Of a DNA stretch of 39,364 nt, positions 16,079 to 24,491 are shown one piece after another. Under the pieces are notes generated by a model that was given only the letters and a program-made list of their open reading frames with translations, was not told the origin of the DNA and ran no database searches. The stretch's first letter is position 1. Every line of letters starts with the position of its first letter. Made by a program: the position numbers and the translations under genes. The DNA is from Hyphomicrobiales bacterium (GTDB lineage Bacteria; Pseudomonadota; Alphaproteobacteria; Rhizobiales; Rhizobiaceae), in assembly GCA_900470965.1 (NCBI GenBank), contig UCCS01000072.1:1-39364 (forward strand), read 5' to 3'.

Positions 16079-16191
16079 CCTGTTCGTGAACCGATTGACT
16101 TCTGAAATCGCAGAGTCCACTTCAAGACCAATGCCATGGCAAATTCAAGACCTGTGGCCAGCCTCTGCATACAAATGAGAGTTTCTCCCGC

Positions 16192-16776
16192 ATGAAATCC
16201 GACATCAAGCTGATCGATTATCTCGCCGTGCGCCGCTCCATCCCTGCGTTCCAGATGTGCGAACCGGGACCGGCAAGGGACGAGATCGAGGAAATCCTGC
16301 GCCTTGCATCGCGCGTTCCCGATCACGGCAAGCTCGCCCCCTGGCGCTTCATCGTCTATCGCGGCGAAGAGCGCGTGCGGCTGGGCGAAGAACTGCTGAA
16401 GCTGGCGCTCGAAGCAAAACCCGATCTCTCTGAGGAAATGATCCTGGTGGAACGCGCACGCTTTACCCGTGCGCCTGTCGTCGTCGGCATCGTCAGTAAG
16501 GCCGGTCCGCATTTCAAGATCCCGGAATGGGAACAGATCATGTCGGCGGGCGCGCTGTGCCTCAACGTCATCCTGGCTGCCAATGCGCATGGTTATGTCG
16601 CCAACTGGCTGACGGAATGGTTCGCCTTCGACGAGCGCGCCTATCCGCTGCTCGGCGTCCAGCCGGGCGAAAAGGTTGCCGGTTTCATCCATATCGGCTC
16701 AACCACCTTCCCACCCGTCGAGCGTCCACGCCCTGAGCTGACCGAGACGGTCACCTGGCTCGGCGGCGAAGACTGA
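16192..16776 (+). CDS. Nitroreductase family FMN-dependent oxidoreductase (YdjA-like)
   Basis: A 194-aa flavoprotein of the nitroreductase superfamily. The N-terminal RRS (14-16) and the later DHGKLAPWRF block contact FMN, and the segment GALCLNVILAANAHGYVANWLTEW is the usual second flavin/dimer region. The short length and DHGKLAPWRF resemble the YdjA branch, whose natural substrates are not settled. Its TGA stop overlaps the ATG of the flavin reductase gene by one base (TGATG), so the two are translationally coupled. A reductase that supplies reduced flavin next to an FMN enzyme makes functional sense, but the substrate is unknown. Confidence 0.9.
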   Translation: MKSDIKLIDYLAVRRSIPAFQMCEPGPARDEIEEILRLASRVPDHGKLAPWRFIVYRGEERVRLGEELLKLALEAKPDLSEEMILVERARFTRAPVVVGIVSKAGPHFKIPEWEQIMSAGALCLNVILAANAHGYVANWLTEWFAFDERAYPLLGVQPGEKVAGFIHIGSTTFPPVERPRPELTETVTWLGGED

Positions 16777-17378
16777 TGTTCTACACGACGGACACCAACC
16801 GGCACGGGTTGGCGCATGATCCCTTCAAGGCGATCGTCGCGCCACGGCCGATCGGCTGGATCGGCAGCAAGGGCAGGGACGGGTCGATCAATCTCGCGCC
16901 CTATTCCTTCTTCAATGCGGTCGCCGACAAGCCGAAGCTGGTGATGTTCTCATCGAGCGGGCACAAGCATAGCCAGAAAAACGCCAGGGAGACCGGCGTC
17001 TTCACCTGCAATTTCGTTAGCCGCAACCTCGCGGAGAAGATGAACCTGACCTCGGCCGCCTTGCCCTACGGCACCAACGAGTTTGAATTCGCCGGGCTGA
17101 CCCCAAAGCAGGCAGAGCTCATCGATGCGCCCTATGTGACAGAGGCCTTCGCCGTGCTGGAATGCAAGGTGACCGAGATCATTGAGCCGAAGACGCTGTC
17201 CGGCGAAGCATCCGAGAATGTCTTCGTTTTCGGAGAGGTCGTCGGCATCCATATCGATGAGGCGATCGTCAGAGATGGCCGGTTCGATGTGGCGCTGGCG
17301 CGGCCGATCGCACGCATGGGCTACATGGACTATTGCGAAGGCAGCGAGGTCTTCGAAATGTTCAGGCCGAAGGTCTGA
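16776..17378 (+). CDS. Flavin reductase family protein (FMN-binding split barrel)
   Basis: A 200-aa flavin-reductase-like protein. The FMN-binding split-barrel pattern is clear: AIVAPRPIGWIGS, then INLAPYSFFNAVADKPKLVMFSS and ARETGVFTCNFVS. Members reduce FMN or FAD with NAD(P)H or act as flavin-dependent reductases with their own substrates. The ATG overlaps the stop of the nitroreductase gene by one base, the strongest coupling signal in the window, so the two products are expected in similar amounts. After the stop there is a small AGGCTT/AAGCCT stem near 17393-17411 without a T-tract, a weak terminator candidate. Confidence 0.88.
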   Translation: MFYTTDTNRHGLAHDPFKAIVAPRPIGWIGSKGRDGSINLAPYSFFNAVADKPKLVMFSSSGHKHSQKNARETGVFTCNFVSRNLAEKMNLTSAALPYGTNEFEFAGLTPKQAELIDAPYVTEAFAVLECKVTEIIEPKTLSGEASENVFVFGEVVGIHIDEAIVRDGRFDVALARPIARMGYMDYCEGSEVFEMFRPKV

Positions 17379-17500
17379 CCTCGGCACAAGGCTTGAACAA
17401 AGCCTAATAAATATGGTGAACCAATCATAAACTTTTTCCGGCTATCGTCCTTGTCTTGAATAAGACGCGAAGGAATCGCGTTCAGTGCTGGGGCGTTGTC

Positions 17501-18631
17501 GTGATCATTGAAGCATTTCTTCGTTGGGTCGAAACGGCCAAGACGGCTGACAGGGCGGCCGCTGCAAATGCTCTGGGACGCGTCTATCTCAAATCGGAAA
17601 TGTCGGACGAGCGGCGCGACGCTGCTGAAAAGGCGATGACCTACCTGCTCGACGATCCGTCGCCGCGTGTGCGGCTTGCGCTCGCCGAAGCAATCGCCTG
17701 GGCGCCGCATGCGCCGCGCAACATCGTTCTCTCGCTTGCCGAAGACCAGCCGGAGATCGCCTGCCATGCGGTGACCTGCTCGCCGGTCCTGACCGATGCC
17801 GATCTCGTCGATCTCGCAGCACGCGGCAGCGGTGCAACGCGCATGCTGATTGCGGCACGCGCCCATCTGACCCGCCCCGTTTCGGCGGCACTTGCCGAAG
17901 TCGGCGACGAGGACGAAATTCTCTGCCTGCTCGAAAATGACGGCGCGGCGATTTCCGCCCAATCCCTGAAGCGGATTGCCGAACGACTCGGTGATGTCAG
18001 CGACATCAGAAACCTGCTTCTCGACCGCATCGATTTGCCGGCCGATGCCCGCCAGCTTCTGACGCAGCATGTCAGCAATGCGCTGGTCGGCCTGCCGCTG
18101 GCGCAGGCGGCAATCGGCCTGCAGAGGCTGCAGCGCATCAGCCGCGAGGCGACGGAAGCGGCGATCGTTTCCATCGCCGGCGATATCGCGCCGATCGAAG
18201 TGCCAGATCTCGTCGAACATCTTCGCCTGAACGACCGGCTGACGCCTTCCTTCCTTATGCACGCGCTCTGCTGCGGCAAGGTGGAATTCTTCGCCTGCGC
18301 CATCGTCAACCTGTCAGGTTGCAGCGACCGGCGCGTGCGGGCAATCCTTGCCACGGGCCGCATGCATGCCGTGCGCGCGCTCTATGAATCGGCGGGCCTG
18401 CCGCGCGATATCAGCATCATTTTCGTGGAAGCGACATTCCTGTGGCGCGAGGCTTCGCGCAACACCTCGGCCTCGCTGCTCGGCAGCATCTGCGGGCGCT
18501 TGCTCCAGAAATTCCACAGCCGGGTCGGGCAGCATGACGCGGTCGGCGAGTTACTCGATATGGTCGAGAAGCTTCATGTGGCCGAGCAGCGCCGGTCGGC
18601 CCGTGTTTATGCCTCGCTTGCAGCGGCCTAG
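17501..18631 (+). CDS. DUF2336 domain-containing protein
   Basis: An all-helical protein of about 376 aa from the DUF2336 family, common in Alphaproteobacteria. The N-terminal half resembles HEAT-like helical repeats, with DDPSPRVRLALAEAIAWAPHAPRNIVLSLAEDQPEI as a recognisable block. Function is unknown; some relatives are fused to signalling domains, but this one is not. The start is set at the GTG giving MIIEAFLRWVETAKTADRAAA, which looks like the family N-terminus; an ATG-like start at 17456 would add 15 residues with no family resemblance. No strong ribosome binding site is visible. The stop TAG lies on a CTAG palindrome shared with the stop of the convergent gene. Confidence 0.8.
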   Translation: MIIEAFLRWVETAKTADRAAAANALGRVYLKSEMSDERRDAAEKAMTYLLDDPSPRVRLALAEAIAWAPHAPRNIVLSLAEDQPEIACHAVTCSPVLTDADLVDLAARGSGATRMLIAARAHLTRPVSAALAEVGDEDEILCLLENDGAAISAQSLKRIAERLGDVSDIRNLLLDRIDLPADARQLLTQHVSNALVGLPLAQAAIGLQRLQRISREATEAAIVSIAGDIAPIEVPDLVEHLRLNDRLTPSFLMHALCCGKVEFFACAIVNLSGCSDRRVRAILATGRMHAVRALYESAGLPRDISIIFVEATFLWREASRNTSASLLGSICGRLLQKFHSRVGQHDAVGELLDMVEKLHVAEQRRSARVYASLAAA

Positions 18632-19035
18632 TCGGTAAACCGGGCCGCAGCCCAGGAATAGCTTGCAGAGACGAAGTGCAGCGGTTTCGCCAGGCTGTTC
18701 TTCACGTCCTGGCCGGAAGGCAAGTTGGCGCGCACACGCCCGGCAATAGTATCCACAAAATCGCCAAGGCCATCCCGTTGTTCGGCTACCTCGGGCGCTG
18801 CTGGCGCAGCGGGCGCCGGATTGGCCGGTTCGGTAGCGGCAAGCGACTTCGGCGCCTCGCAGACGGCAATGACGGTCGGATAGCTGGCATTGGCATAGGT
18901 CTTCAGCCGCTGTTCGGCCTCGGCATCGCAGGCGACGACGGTTTCCCAGTGTTTGTCGACCGTGGCGACGTAATTGCACTGGCTGACGGAATCGTCGCAA
19001 CCGAGGATCGTCATGGCGATGAGGACGGCTTGCAT
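18628..19035 (-). CDS. Small conserved hypothetical protein
   Basis: A 135-aa protein I cannot assign. The N-terminus MQAVLIAMTILGCDDSVSQC is hydrophobic and Cys-containing but too short, and without basic residues, for a typical signal peptide; ILGC could be read as a lipobox by chance. Three further Cys follow (QCNY, VACDA, VCEAP), then an Ala/Pro linker and a helical C-terminus. The start is well supported by GGAGG six bases before the ATG. Its TAG stop is the complement of the DUF2336 TAG (shared CTAG at 18628-18631), so the two genes end tail to tail with a 4-bp overlap and leave no room for separate terminators. Confidence 0.65.
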   Translation of the reverse strand: MQAVLIAMTILGCDDSVSQCNYVATVDKHWETVVACDAEAEQRLKTYANASYPTVIAVCEAPKSLAATEPANPAPAAPAAPEVAEQRDGLGDFVDTIAGRVRANLPSGQDVKNSLAKPLHFVSASYSWAAARFTD

Positions 19036-19165
19036 ATTTTGCCTCCATGGCTATTGAGCGTATCATCCCCTTCGAAAGCACAATTCCAACGGAATGAAGG
19101 CAGCGATATTAACTCCTTGTCATCAAGGGAAAAATCACGCGTTTCGCCGGAACAGGAGAGAGAAA

Positions 19166-19624
19166 ATGTCCGTCACCATCGCTCTGGAACCGCCGCGCCA
19201 GGATGGCGTGATCCGCCTTCTTGATCTCTCCGACGCCTATGCGCAGTCGCTCTATCCGCCCGAGAGCAACCACCTCGTCGATATCTCCACGCTGGAAAAG
19301 CCATCCGTGAGCTTCTTCGTGGCGCGTAACGGCGGCGAGATCGTCGGCTGCTGTGCTTTGGTGGAGGCAGGTGACGGGACGGCCGAGATCAAGCGCATGT
19401 TCGTCGATCCCGAGGCGAGGGGCCTGAAGATCGCCAGCCGCCTGATGGACCGGCTGGAGGAGATCGGCAGGGAGAACGGTTTCGACGCAATCCGCCTGGA
19501 GACCGGTATCTATCAGCCGGAGGCGATCAGCCTTTACAGGAAATACGGATATCGCGAGATCGAGCCGTTCGGCTCCTATCAGCCGGATCCGCTCAGCCTC
19601 TTCATGGAAAAGCGGCTGGCCTAA
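19166..19624 (+). CDS. GNAT family N-acetyltransferase
   Basis: A 152-aa GCN5-related acetyltransferase. The acetyl-CoA-binding motif A is seen in EIKRMFVDPEARGLKIASRL, with ARGLKIA standing for the (Q/R)xxGxG/A loop. The following LEEIGRENGFDAIRLETGIYQPEAISLYRKYGYREIEPFG block is typical of small-molecule or amino-acid acetyltransferases. The substrate cannot be told. The ATG at 19166 has a clear AGGAGAGAG ribosome binding site; a longer in-frame reading to 19094 does not. It converges on the AI-2E permease gene with only 12 bp between the stops. Confidence 0.9.
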   Translation: MSVTIALEPPRQDGVIRLLDLSDAYAQSLYPPESNHLVDISTLEKPSVSFFVARNGGEIVGCCALVEAGDGTAEIKRMFVDPEARGLKIASRLMDRLEEIGRENGFDAIRLETGIYQPEAISLYRKYGYREIEPFGSYQPDPLSLFMEKRLA

Positions 19625-19636
19625 GTCGGAAAGGCC

Positions 19637-20821
19637 CTAGCCTTCGGCAGCACGCTGCACCGGCGGCGCCTGCTCGTCGAGGATGATCTGCGGTCCCGCA
19701 TCGGCGGCGCGGACTTCATGTATCCATTCGCGCCAGATCGCGACCAGCAGCGCCATCAGCACCGGGCCGATGAACAGGCCGAGGAAGCCCATCGTCTTCA
19801 CGCCGCCGACGAGGCCGAAGAAGGTCGGCAGGAACGGCAGCTTGATCGGTCCGCCAACGAGCTTGGGGCGCAGTGTCTTGTCGACAATGAAGAGTTCGAC
19901 CGTGCCCCAGACGAACAGACCGATACCGGCGACATGCGAGCCGCTGGCCAGCAGATAGACGGATACCAGGGTGAAGGAGAGCGGCGCTCCGCCCGGGATC
20001 AGCGCCATGACGCCGGTCAGCACGCCAAGGGTGACGGGCGAGGGTACGCCGGCAATCCAATAGGCAACGCCGAGCACGATGCCTTCGCCGATGGCAATCA
20101 GCGTCATGCCCATGACGGTCGAGCTGATGGTGGCAGGCACGACGCGGGAAATACGCTCCCAGCGGTTCGGCAGGATACGCTCGCCGAGCATGTCAATCTG
20201 CTTGGAGAAGGAGAAACCGTCGCGATAGACGAAGAAGAGCGCGATCAGCATGAAGAGCAGCGTCAGGAACAGGTGGAAGGCACCACCGCCGGCCGCTAGA
20301 ATTGCGCGGTAGATATTGCCGATATTGGCACCGCTGACGGCCTGGATGAGCTCACCCATGGCCCCGGGGCTGCCGATATATTTCGTCCAAAGTTCGTCGA
20401 GGTAGGAACCGGCCAGAGGCAAGGCGACGATCCATTGGGGCGTTTCCGCCCCGAAGCGGTTGGCGTGGATCGCCCATGCGACCCAGGTGCGCACTTCACC
20501 GGTCGTATAGGCAACCGCAAGGCTGATCGGAATGACGAGGAAGGTGACGATGAGGATGATCGCGATCGTCGCGGCGATCGTCGTATTGCCACCGACGCGG
20601 GCAACCAGCTTGCGGTAAAGCGGCCAGCTCGCAAAGCCTATGACGAGGGCTGCGAGCACAGGCACCACGAAGCCATAGAAGAAATAGACGCCGGCTGCGG
20701 CAACAAGCACGAGCAGCCAGCGGGCAGCCGAAATGGAGGGTATCAGCGGCGTACGTATCGTCGCCGACGGCCCCAGCCATCGCGGCTCCGTATTGGTTTT
20801 CTGACGATCAAACACACCCAC
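19637..20821 (-). CDS. AI-2E family transporter (YdiK/TqsA-like permease)
   Basis: A 394-aa inner-membrane protein with about seven or eight hydrophobic segments (about 33-70, 80-105, 165-200, 230-300 and 310-370). The family hallmark is the central GVPSPVTLGVLTGVMALIPGGAPL region followed by LRPKLVGGPIKLPFLPTFFGLVGGVKTMGFLGLFIGPV. AI-2E family proteins were named for a suspected role in autoinducer-2 export; most members have other or unknown substrates, including Na+/H+ antiport in some, so autoinducer transport should not be assumed. The start is a GTG (20821) with AGAGG upstream. No same-strand neighbour is close enough for an operon. Confidence 0.88.
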   Translation of the reverse strand: MGVFDRQKTNTEPRWLGPSATIRTPLIPSISAARWLLVLVAAAGVYFFYGFVVPVLAALVIGFASWPLYRKLVARVGGNTTIAATIAIILIVTFLVIPISLAVAYTTGEVRTWVAWAIHANRFGAETPQWIVALPLAGSYLDELWTKYIGSPGAMGELIQAVSGANIGNIYRAILAAGGGAFHLFLTLLFMLIALFFVYRDGFSFSKQIDMLGERILPNRWERISRVVPATISSTVMGMTLIAIGEGIVLGVAYWIAGVPSPVTLGVLTGVMALIPGGAPLSFTLVSVYLLASGSHVAGIGLFVWGTVELFIVDKTLRPKLVGGPIKLPFLPTFFGLVGGVKTMGFLGLFIGPVLMALLVAIWREWIHEVRAADAGPQIILDEQAPPVQRAAEG

Positions 20822-20937
20822 GCGCGCCTCTTTTTATTGTTGTCCTAGTTTATGGGCTATGAACCGGGCGGTTTCAAGGTCCGCCCGGACAAAGCGTATA
20901 CAAAGCGTGGTTATCTGGTCCGTAAATCCTTGAGATA

Positions 20938-22074
20938 TTATTGCGGGCGGCGGTTGATCTTGAAGGCGTAGAACTGAGTCTTCTGGCCGGTCGAGAAATT
21001 ATTGTCCGCGCCGAGGATCAAAACGTCGGTCCCGTCCTTTGCCTTACCGATCGCCATGGCCTCGATATTATCAGGCGTCAGGCCGATGGCGCGCAGATCC
21101 AGCACCTGGCTCTTGCGAGCCGGGACGACGCGCTGGTCGTTCTTGGCAAGCGAAGCGATGCCGGAAACGTCGGTCGCGCCGTCGAGATCCATCATGAAGA
21201 GCTTGATGTTGTTGCCGAAGCCCTGGGCATAGCTGCGCTCGACGGCGAGGAGGCGACGATCGTCAAGGGCGATCATTTCCGACATGCCGCTGTCGTTGCC
21301 GCCGTCGGGCTTGGCGGCAGCCTGCGGGATCGGTGAGACCGGATAGACATATTGAGCCTTCGGCTCGCCGGTTGCGCCGTCATAGCGGATGATGCGTGAG
21401 AGACTGCCGGTTGTCAGACTGGGGTTCGGGCCGTCCTGGTAGAGGGCTGCCTCGACGCCGACGAAAACGTCACCGGATGGGGATACGGCAAGATCCTCGA
21501 AAGCGAGATTGTCGCGGATGCCGGTCGACTTGTCGGCGGTCGGTGCAAAACCGTCCGGCAGCTTGAACTCGCGCACGAAAGCACCGTCAGGCGAGGTGAC
21601 GCGGACGAAGGGGGCGATCAGCGCCTTGGCGTCACCCTCGCTGCCCCAGTAGATGCCGTCCTTGCTGAAGCGGATGGATTCCGGATCGACGGTGCGGATA
21701 GCGAAAGGCTGGCCGTTCTTGTCCTGAAAGGTAACGTGCTTGACGATGGTGACGCCTTTGAGGCCTTCGGCGCTGACATCGATATCCAGATCGTAGAAGC
21801 GGGCCGGGGCCTTTTCGGAGCGGTCGTCGCTGATGGCGATGTAATGGCCGGTCGCAGCATCGAAATCGAGGCCGGAAATGCCGCCGAATTCGACGCCGTT
21901 TTCCATCTGGCCGGTCGGGATGACGAATTCACCGAGATAGGAAAGGGAGATCGCTGCCGCGCAATCGCCGAACGGGCAGGCGGTCTCGACGGTCGCGCCA
22001 ATATCGGTCGCGTAAACGGAAGCGGCGCTGGACAGAAGAACGAAAGCGGCAGTCGCAAGAAAACGCTTGGTCAT
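20938..22074 (-). CDS. Esterase-like activity of phytase family protein (secreted)
   Basis: A 378-aa exported protein with signal peptide 1-22 (cleavage near VYA-TD). The rest matches the phytase-like domain family (PF13449 type): ISGLDFDAATGHYIAISDDRS near the start, then DPESIRFSKDGIYWGSEGD and the C-terminal NIEAMAIGKAKDGTDVLILGADNNFS block, consistent with a beta-propeller. Members are annotated as phytase- or esterase-like but activity has rarely been shown. A Cys pair near residues 33-38 (ACPFGDC) may form a disulfide after export. The ATG has only a weak ribosome binding site. A 15-bp stem-loop lies 28 nt upstream in its leader. Confidence 0.85.
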   Translation of the reverse strand: MTKRFLATAAFVLLSSAASVYATDIGATVETACPFGDCAAAISLSYLGEFVIPTGQMENGVEFGGISGLDFDAATGHYIAISDDRSEKAPARFYDLDIDVSAEGLKGVTIVKHVTFQDKNGQPFAIRTVDPESIRFSKDGIYWGSEGDAKALIAPFVRVTSPDGAFVREFKLPDGFAPTADKSTGIRDNLAFEDLAVSPSGDVFVGVEAALYQDGPNPSLTTGSLSRIIRYDGATGEPKAQYVYPVSPIPQAAAKPDGGNDSGMSEMIALDDRRLLAVERSYAQGFGNNIKLFMMDLDGATDVSGIASLAKNDQRVVPARKSQVLDLRAIGLTPDNIEAMAIGKAKDGTDVLILGADNNFSTGQKTQFYAFKINRRPQ

Positions 22075-22101
22075 GGCAAATATCCGGCAAAGGGTTGAAA
22101 C

Positions 22102-22154
22102 AGAACGGCCGGCGCTGCGTGGACCTCGCTGGAGGACAGAGCGCCGGCCGTTCT
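22102..22154 (-). terminator. 15-bp hairpin between parE and the phytase-like gene
   Basis: A perfect 15-bp stem (22102-22116 with 22140-22154) with a 23-nt loop that has its own small CCTC/GAGG stem. It lies 64 nt after the parE stop, so the simplest reading is a terminator. The run that follows on the minus strand (TGTTTCAACCC) is only weakly U-rich, and the stem is just upstream of the next start codon, so a leader role is also possible. Confidence 0.55.
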
Positions 22155-22217
22155 ATTGCGCCGGTAATTTGACGGACTCGTAACGGTTCTTCGTCAGTTC
22201 GATGAATTCGCTACAAC

Positions 22218-24287
22218 TTAAATATCCAGATCCTCTGCGAAGGCCGCACGCTCCTGGATGAAGCGGAAACGGGCTTCGGCCTTGGTTCCCATCAGGTCGT
22301 CGACAGCGTTACGCGTGCCCTCGAAATCCACCTCGTCGATCAGCACCCGCAGAAGCGTGCGCTTGGACGGATCCATCGTGGTTTCCTTGAGCTGGGCGGG
22401 CAGCATTTCGCCGAGACCTTTGAAGCGGCTGATCTCGATCTTGGCCTTGCCCTTGAATTCCGTCTCCATCAGCTCGGCACGATGCTCGTCGTCGCGGGCA
22501 TAGGCGGATTTTGCCCCTTGCGTGATCTTGTAGAGCGGCGGCACGGCCAGGAAGAGGTGGCCGCCGCGCACCAGCTCAGGCATCTCCTGATAGAAGAAGG
22601 TAATCAGCAGCGAGGCGATATGCGCACCGTCGACGTCGGCATCGGTCATGACGATGATGCGTTCGTAGCGAAGGTCCTCTTCGCGGTATTTCGAGCGCGT
22701 GCCGCAGCCGAGCGCCTGGACGAGATCGGATATCTGCTGGTTGGCTGAGAGCTTCTCGCGGCCGGCGCTGGCGACGTTGAGGATCTTGCCGCGCAGCGGC
22801 AGGATCGCCTGGTTGGCGCGGTTGCGCGCCTGCTTGGCGGAACCACCTGCCGAGTCACCCTCGACCAGGAAGAGTTCGGCGCCTTCGGCGGTGTTCTGCG
22901 AGCAGTCGGCGAGTTTGCCGGGCAGGCGCAGCTTGCGCACTGCTGTCTTGCGGTTGACTTCCTTCTCCTTGCGGCGGCGCAGGCGCTCTTCGGCGCGCTC
23001 GATCACCCAGTCGAGAAGCTTCTCGGCCTCGTTCGGATTGTCGGCGAGATAATGGTCGAAGGGGTCGCGCAGCGCATTTTCGACAAGGCGCTGGGCTTCG
23101 ACGCTCGCGAGACGATCCTTGGTCTGGCCGACGAATTCCGGCTCGCGGATGAAGACCGAGAGCATGCCGACTGCCGAGATCATCACGTCATCGGTGGTGA
23201 TCTGTGCGGCACGCTTGTTCTGCGTCAGCTCGGCATAGCTCTTCAGGCCCTTGGTCATCGCAATGCGAAGACCGGCCTCATGCGTGCCGCCTTCGGGCGT
23301 CGGGATGGTGTTGCAGTAGGAATGGACTTGTGGATCGCCGCCATACCAGGTGATCGCCCATTCCAGTGCACCGTGGCCGGCTACTTTCTCGGTCTTGCCG
23401 GCGAAGATCTCGCGGGTGACCGTGAATTCCTTGCCCATCGTTGCCTGCAGGTAATCCTTGAGGCCGCCGGGGAAGTGGAAGACGGCCTTGTCGGGCAGAT
23501 CCGATCCCTCAGGCAGCACTCCCGGCTCGCAGCTCCAGCGGATCTCGACGCCGCCGAAGAGATAGGCCTTGGAGCGGGCCATGCGGAACACACGCGCCGC
23601 ATCGAACTTCGCATGATCACCGAAAATCTGCGGGTCGGGATGAAAGCGAACCTTGGTGCCGCGACGGTTGTGCACATCGCCCAGCTCTTCGAGCCCGCCC
23701 TGCGGCACCCCGCGCGAGAAGCGCTGGCGATAGAGCTTGCGGTTACGGGCGACCTCGACTTCGAGATGATCCGACAGAGCGTTGACGACAGAGACGCCGA
23801 CGCCGTGCAGACCGCCCGAGGTCTCATAGGCCTTGCCGTCGAATTTGCCGCCGGCATGCAGCTTGGTCATGATGACTTCGAGCGTCGATTTGCCGGGAAC
23901 CTGCGGATGGTTCTCTACTGGAATGCCGCGGCCGTTGTCGGTGACCGTCAGATAGCCCTGGGTATCCAGATGGACATCGATGAAATCGGCATGGCCGGCC
24001 ACCGCTTCGTCCATCGAGTTGTCGATGACTTCGGCGAAGAGGTGGTGCAGCGCCTTTTCGTCGGTGCCGCCGATATACATGCCGGGGCGCATGCGAACCG
24101 GTTCCAGGCCTTCCAGAACGCGGATCGAGGATGCACCGTAATCATCGCCGTTCGACGTCGCCGGGGCGGGGCGAGGGGCTGCCGGTGCCGCTGCAGCGGG
24201 CCGTTCGGCTGGCGCGGCAGGCTTTGCAGCCTCCTCCTGCTTCTGTGACAGGGGCATTCCGGAAAAGAGGTCGTTGCTGTCTTCCAT
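22218..24287 (-). CDS. parE: DNA topoisomerase IV subunit B
   Basis: ATPase subunit of topoisomerase IV, which with ParC decatenates daughter chromosomes. 689 aa: GHKL ATPase (about 55-260; Glu86 and Asn90 in EVIDNSMDEA; DNGRGIP 117-123), transducer domain (about 265-430), TOPRIM domain (EGDSAGG 476-482; DADVDG with Asp549, Asp551, Asp553) and the C-terminal tail. ParE is preferred over GyrB because the GyrB-specific insert in the TOPRIM region is absent and the length is below 700 aa. The first 50 residues are an Ala/Pro-rich extension not present in E. coli ParE and probably disordered. The gene appears monocistronic. Confidence 0.95.
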   Translation of the reverse strand: MEDSNDLFSGMPLSQKQEEAAKPAAPAERPAAAAPAAPRPAPATSNGDDYGASSIRVLEGLEPVRMRPGMYIGGTDEKALHHLFAEVIDNSMDEAVAGHADFIDVHLDTQGYLTVTDNGRGIPVENHPQVPGKSTLEVIMTKLHAGGKFDGKAYETSGGLHGVGVSVVNALSDHLEVEVARNRKLYRQRFSRGVPQGGLEELGDVHNRRGTKVRFHPDPQIFGDHAKFDAARVFRMARSKAYLFGGVEIRWSCEPGVLPEGSDLPDKAVFHFPGGLKDYLQATMGKEFTVTREIFAGKTEKVAGHGALEWAITWYGGDPQVHSYCNTIPTPEGGTHEAGLRIAMTKGLKSYAELTQNKRAAQITTDDVMISAVGMLSVFIREPEFVGQTKDRLASVEAQRLVENALRDPFDHYLADNPNEAEKLLDWVIERAEERLRRRKEKEVNRKTAVRKLRLPGKLADCSQNTAEGAELFLVEGDSAGGSAKQARNRANQAILPLRGKILNVASAGREKLSANQQISDLVQALGCGTRSKYREEDLRYERIIVMTDADVDGAHIASLLITFFYQEMPELVRGGHLFLAVPPLYKITQGAKSAYARDDEHRAELMETEFKGKAKIEISRFKGLGEMLPAQLKETTMDPSKRTLLRVLIDEVDFEGTRNAVDDLMGTKAEARFRFIQERAAFAEDLDI

Positions 24288-24491
24288 GGAACCGTTCAGA
24301 TCTTATTCTCGTGAAGGGCCGCCGTTGGCCCACAATAGTCACAGTCCGCATCGCGTTTGCGAATCAGGGGGATTCTGACAGAAAGCGCCCCGATACGCGA
24401 CGCGCCCCGGATTTGCGGAGCTTTTCAAGATGTGATTTGCGTTGCTGGACGCCGAATGGCAAGTCGCGGCAGCTCTCTGGGAACCATCCGC

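Noticed and set aside
19080..19100. CAATTCC/GGAAT near 19081-19097 as another copy of the interspersed repeat
   Set aside because: Only the short ends resemble it; spacing and core are missing.
23052..24248. 398-aa plus-strand frame antisense to parE
   Set aside because: parE has all its motifs; the antisense frame is rich in Gly/Arg/Asp without a domain pattern.
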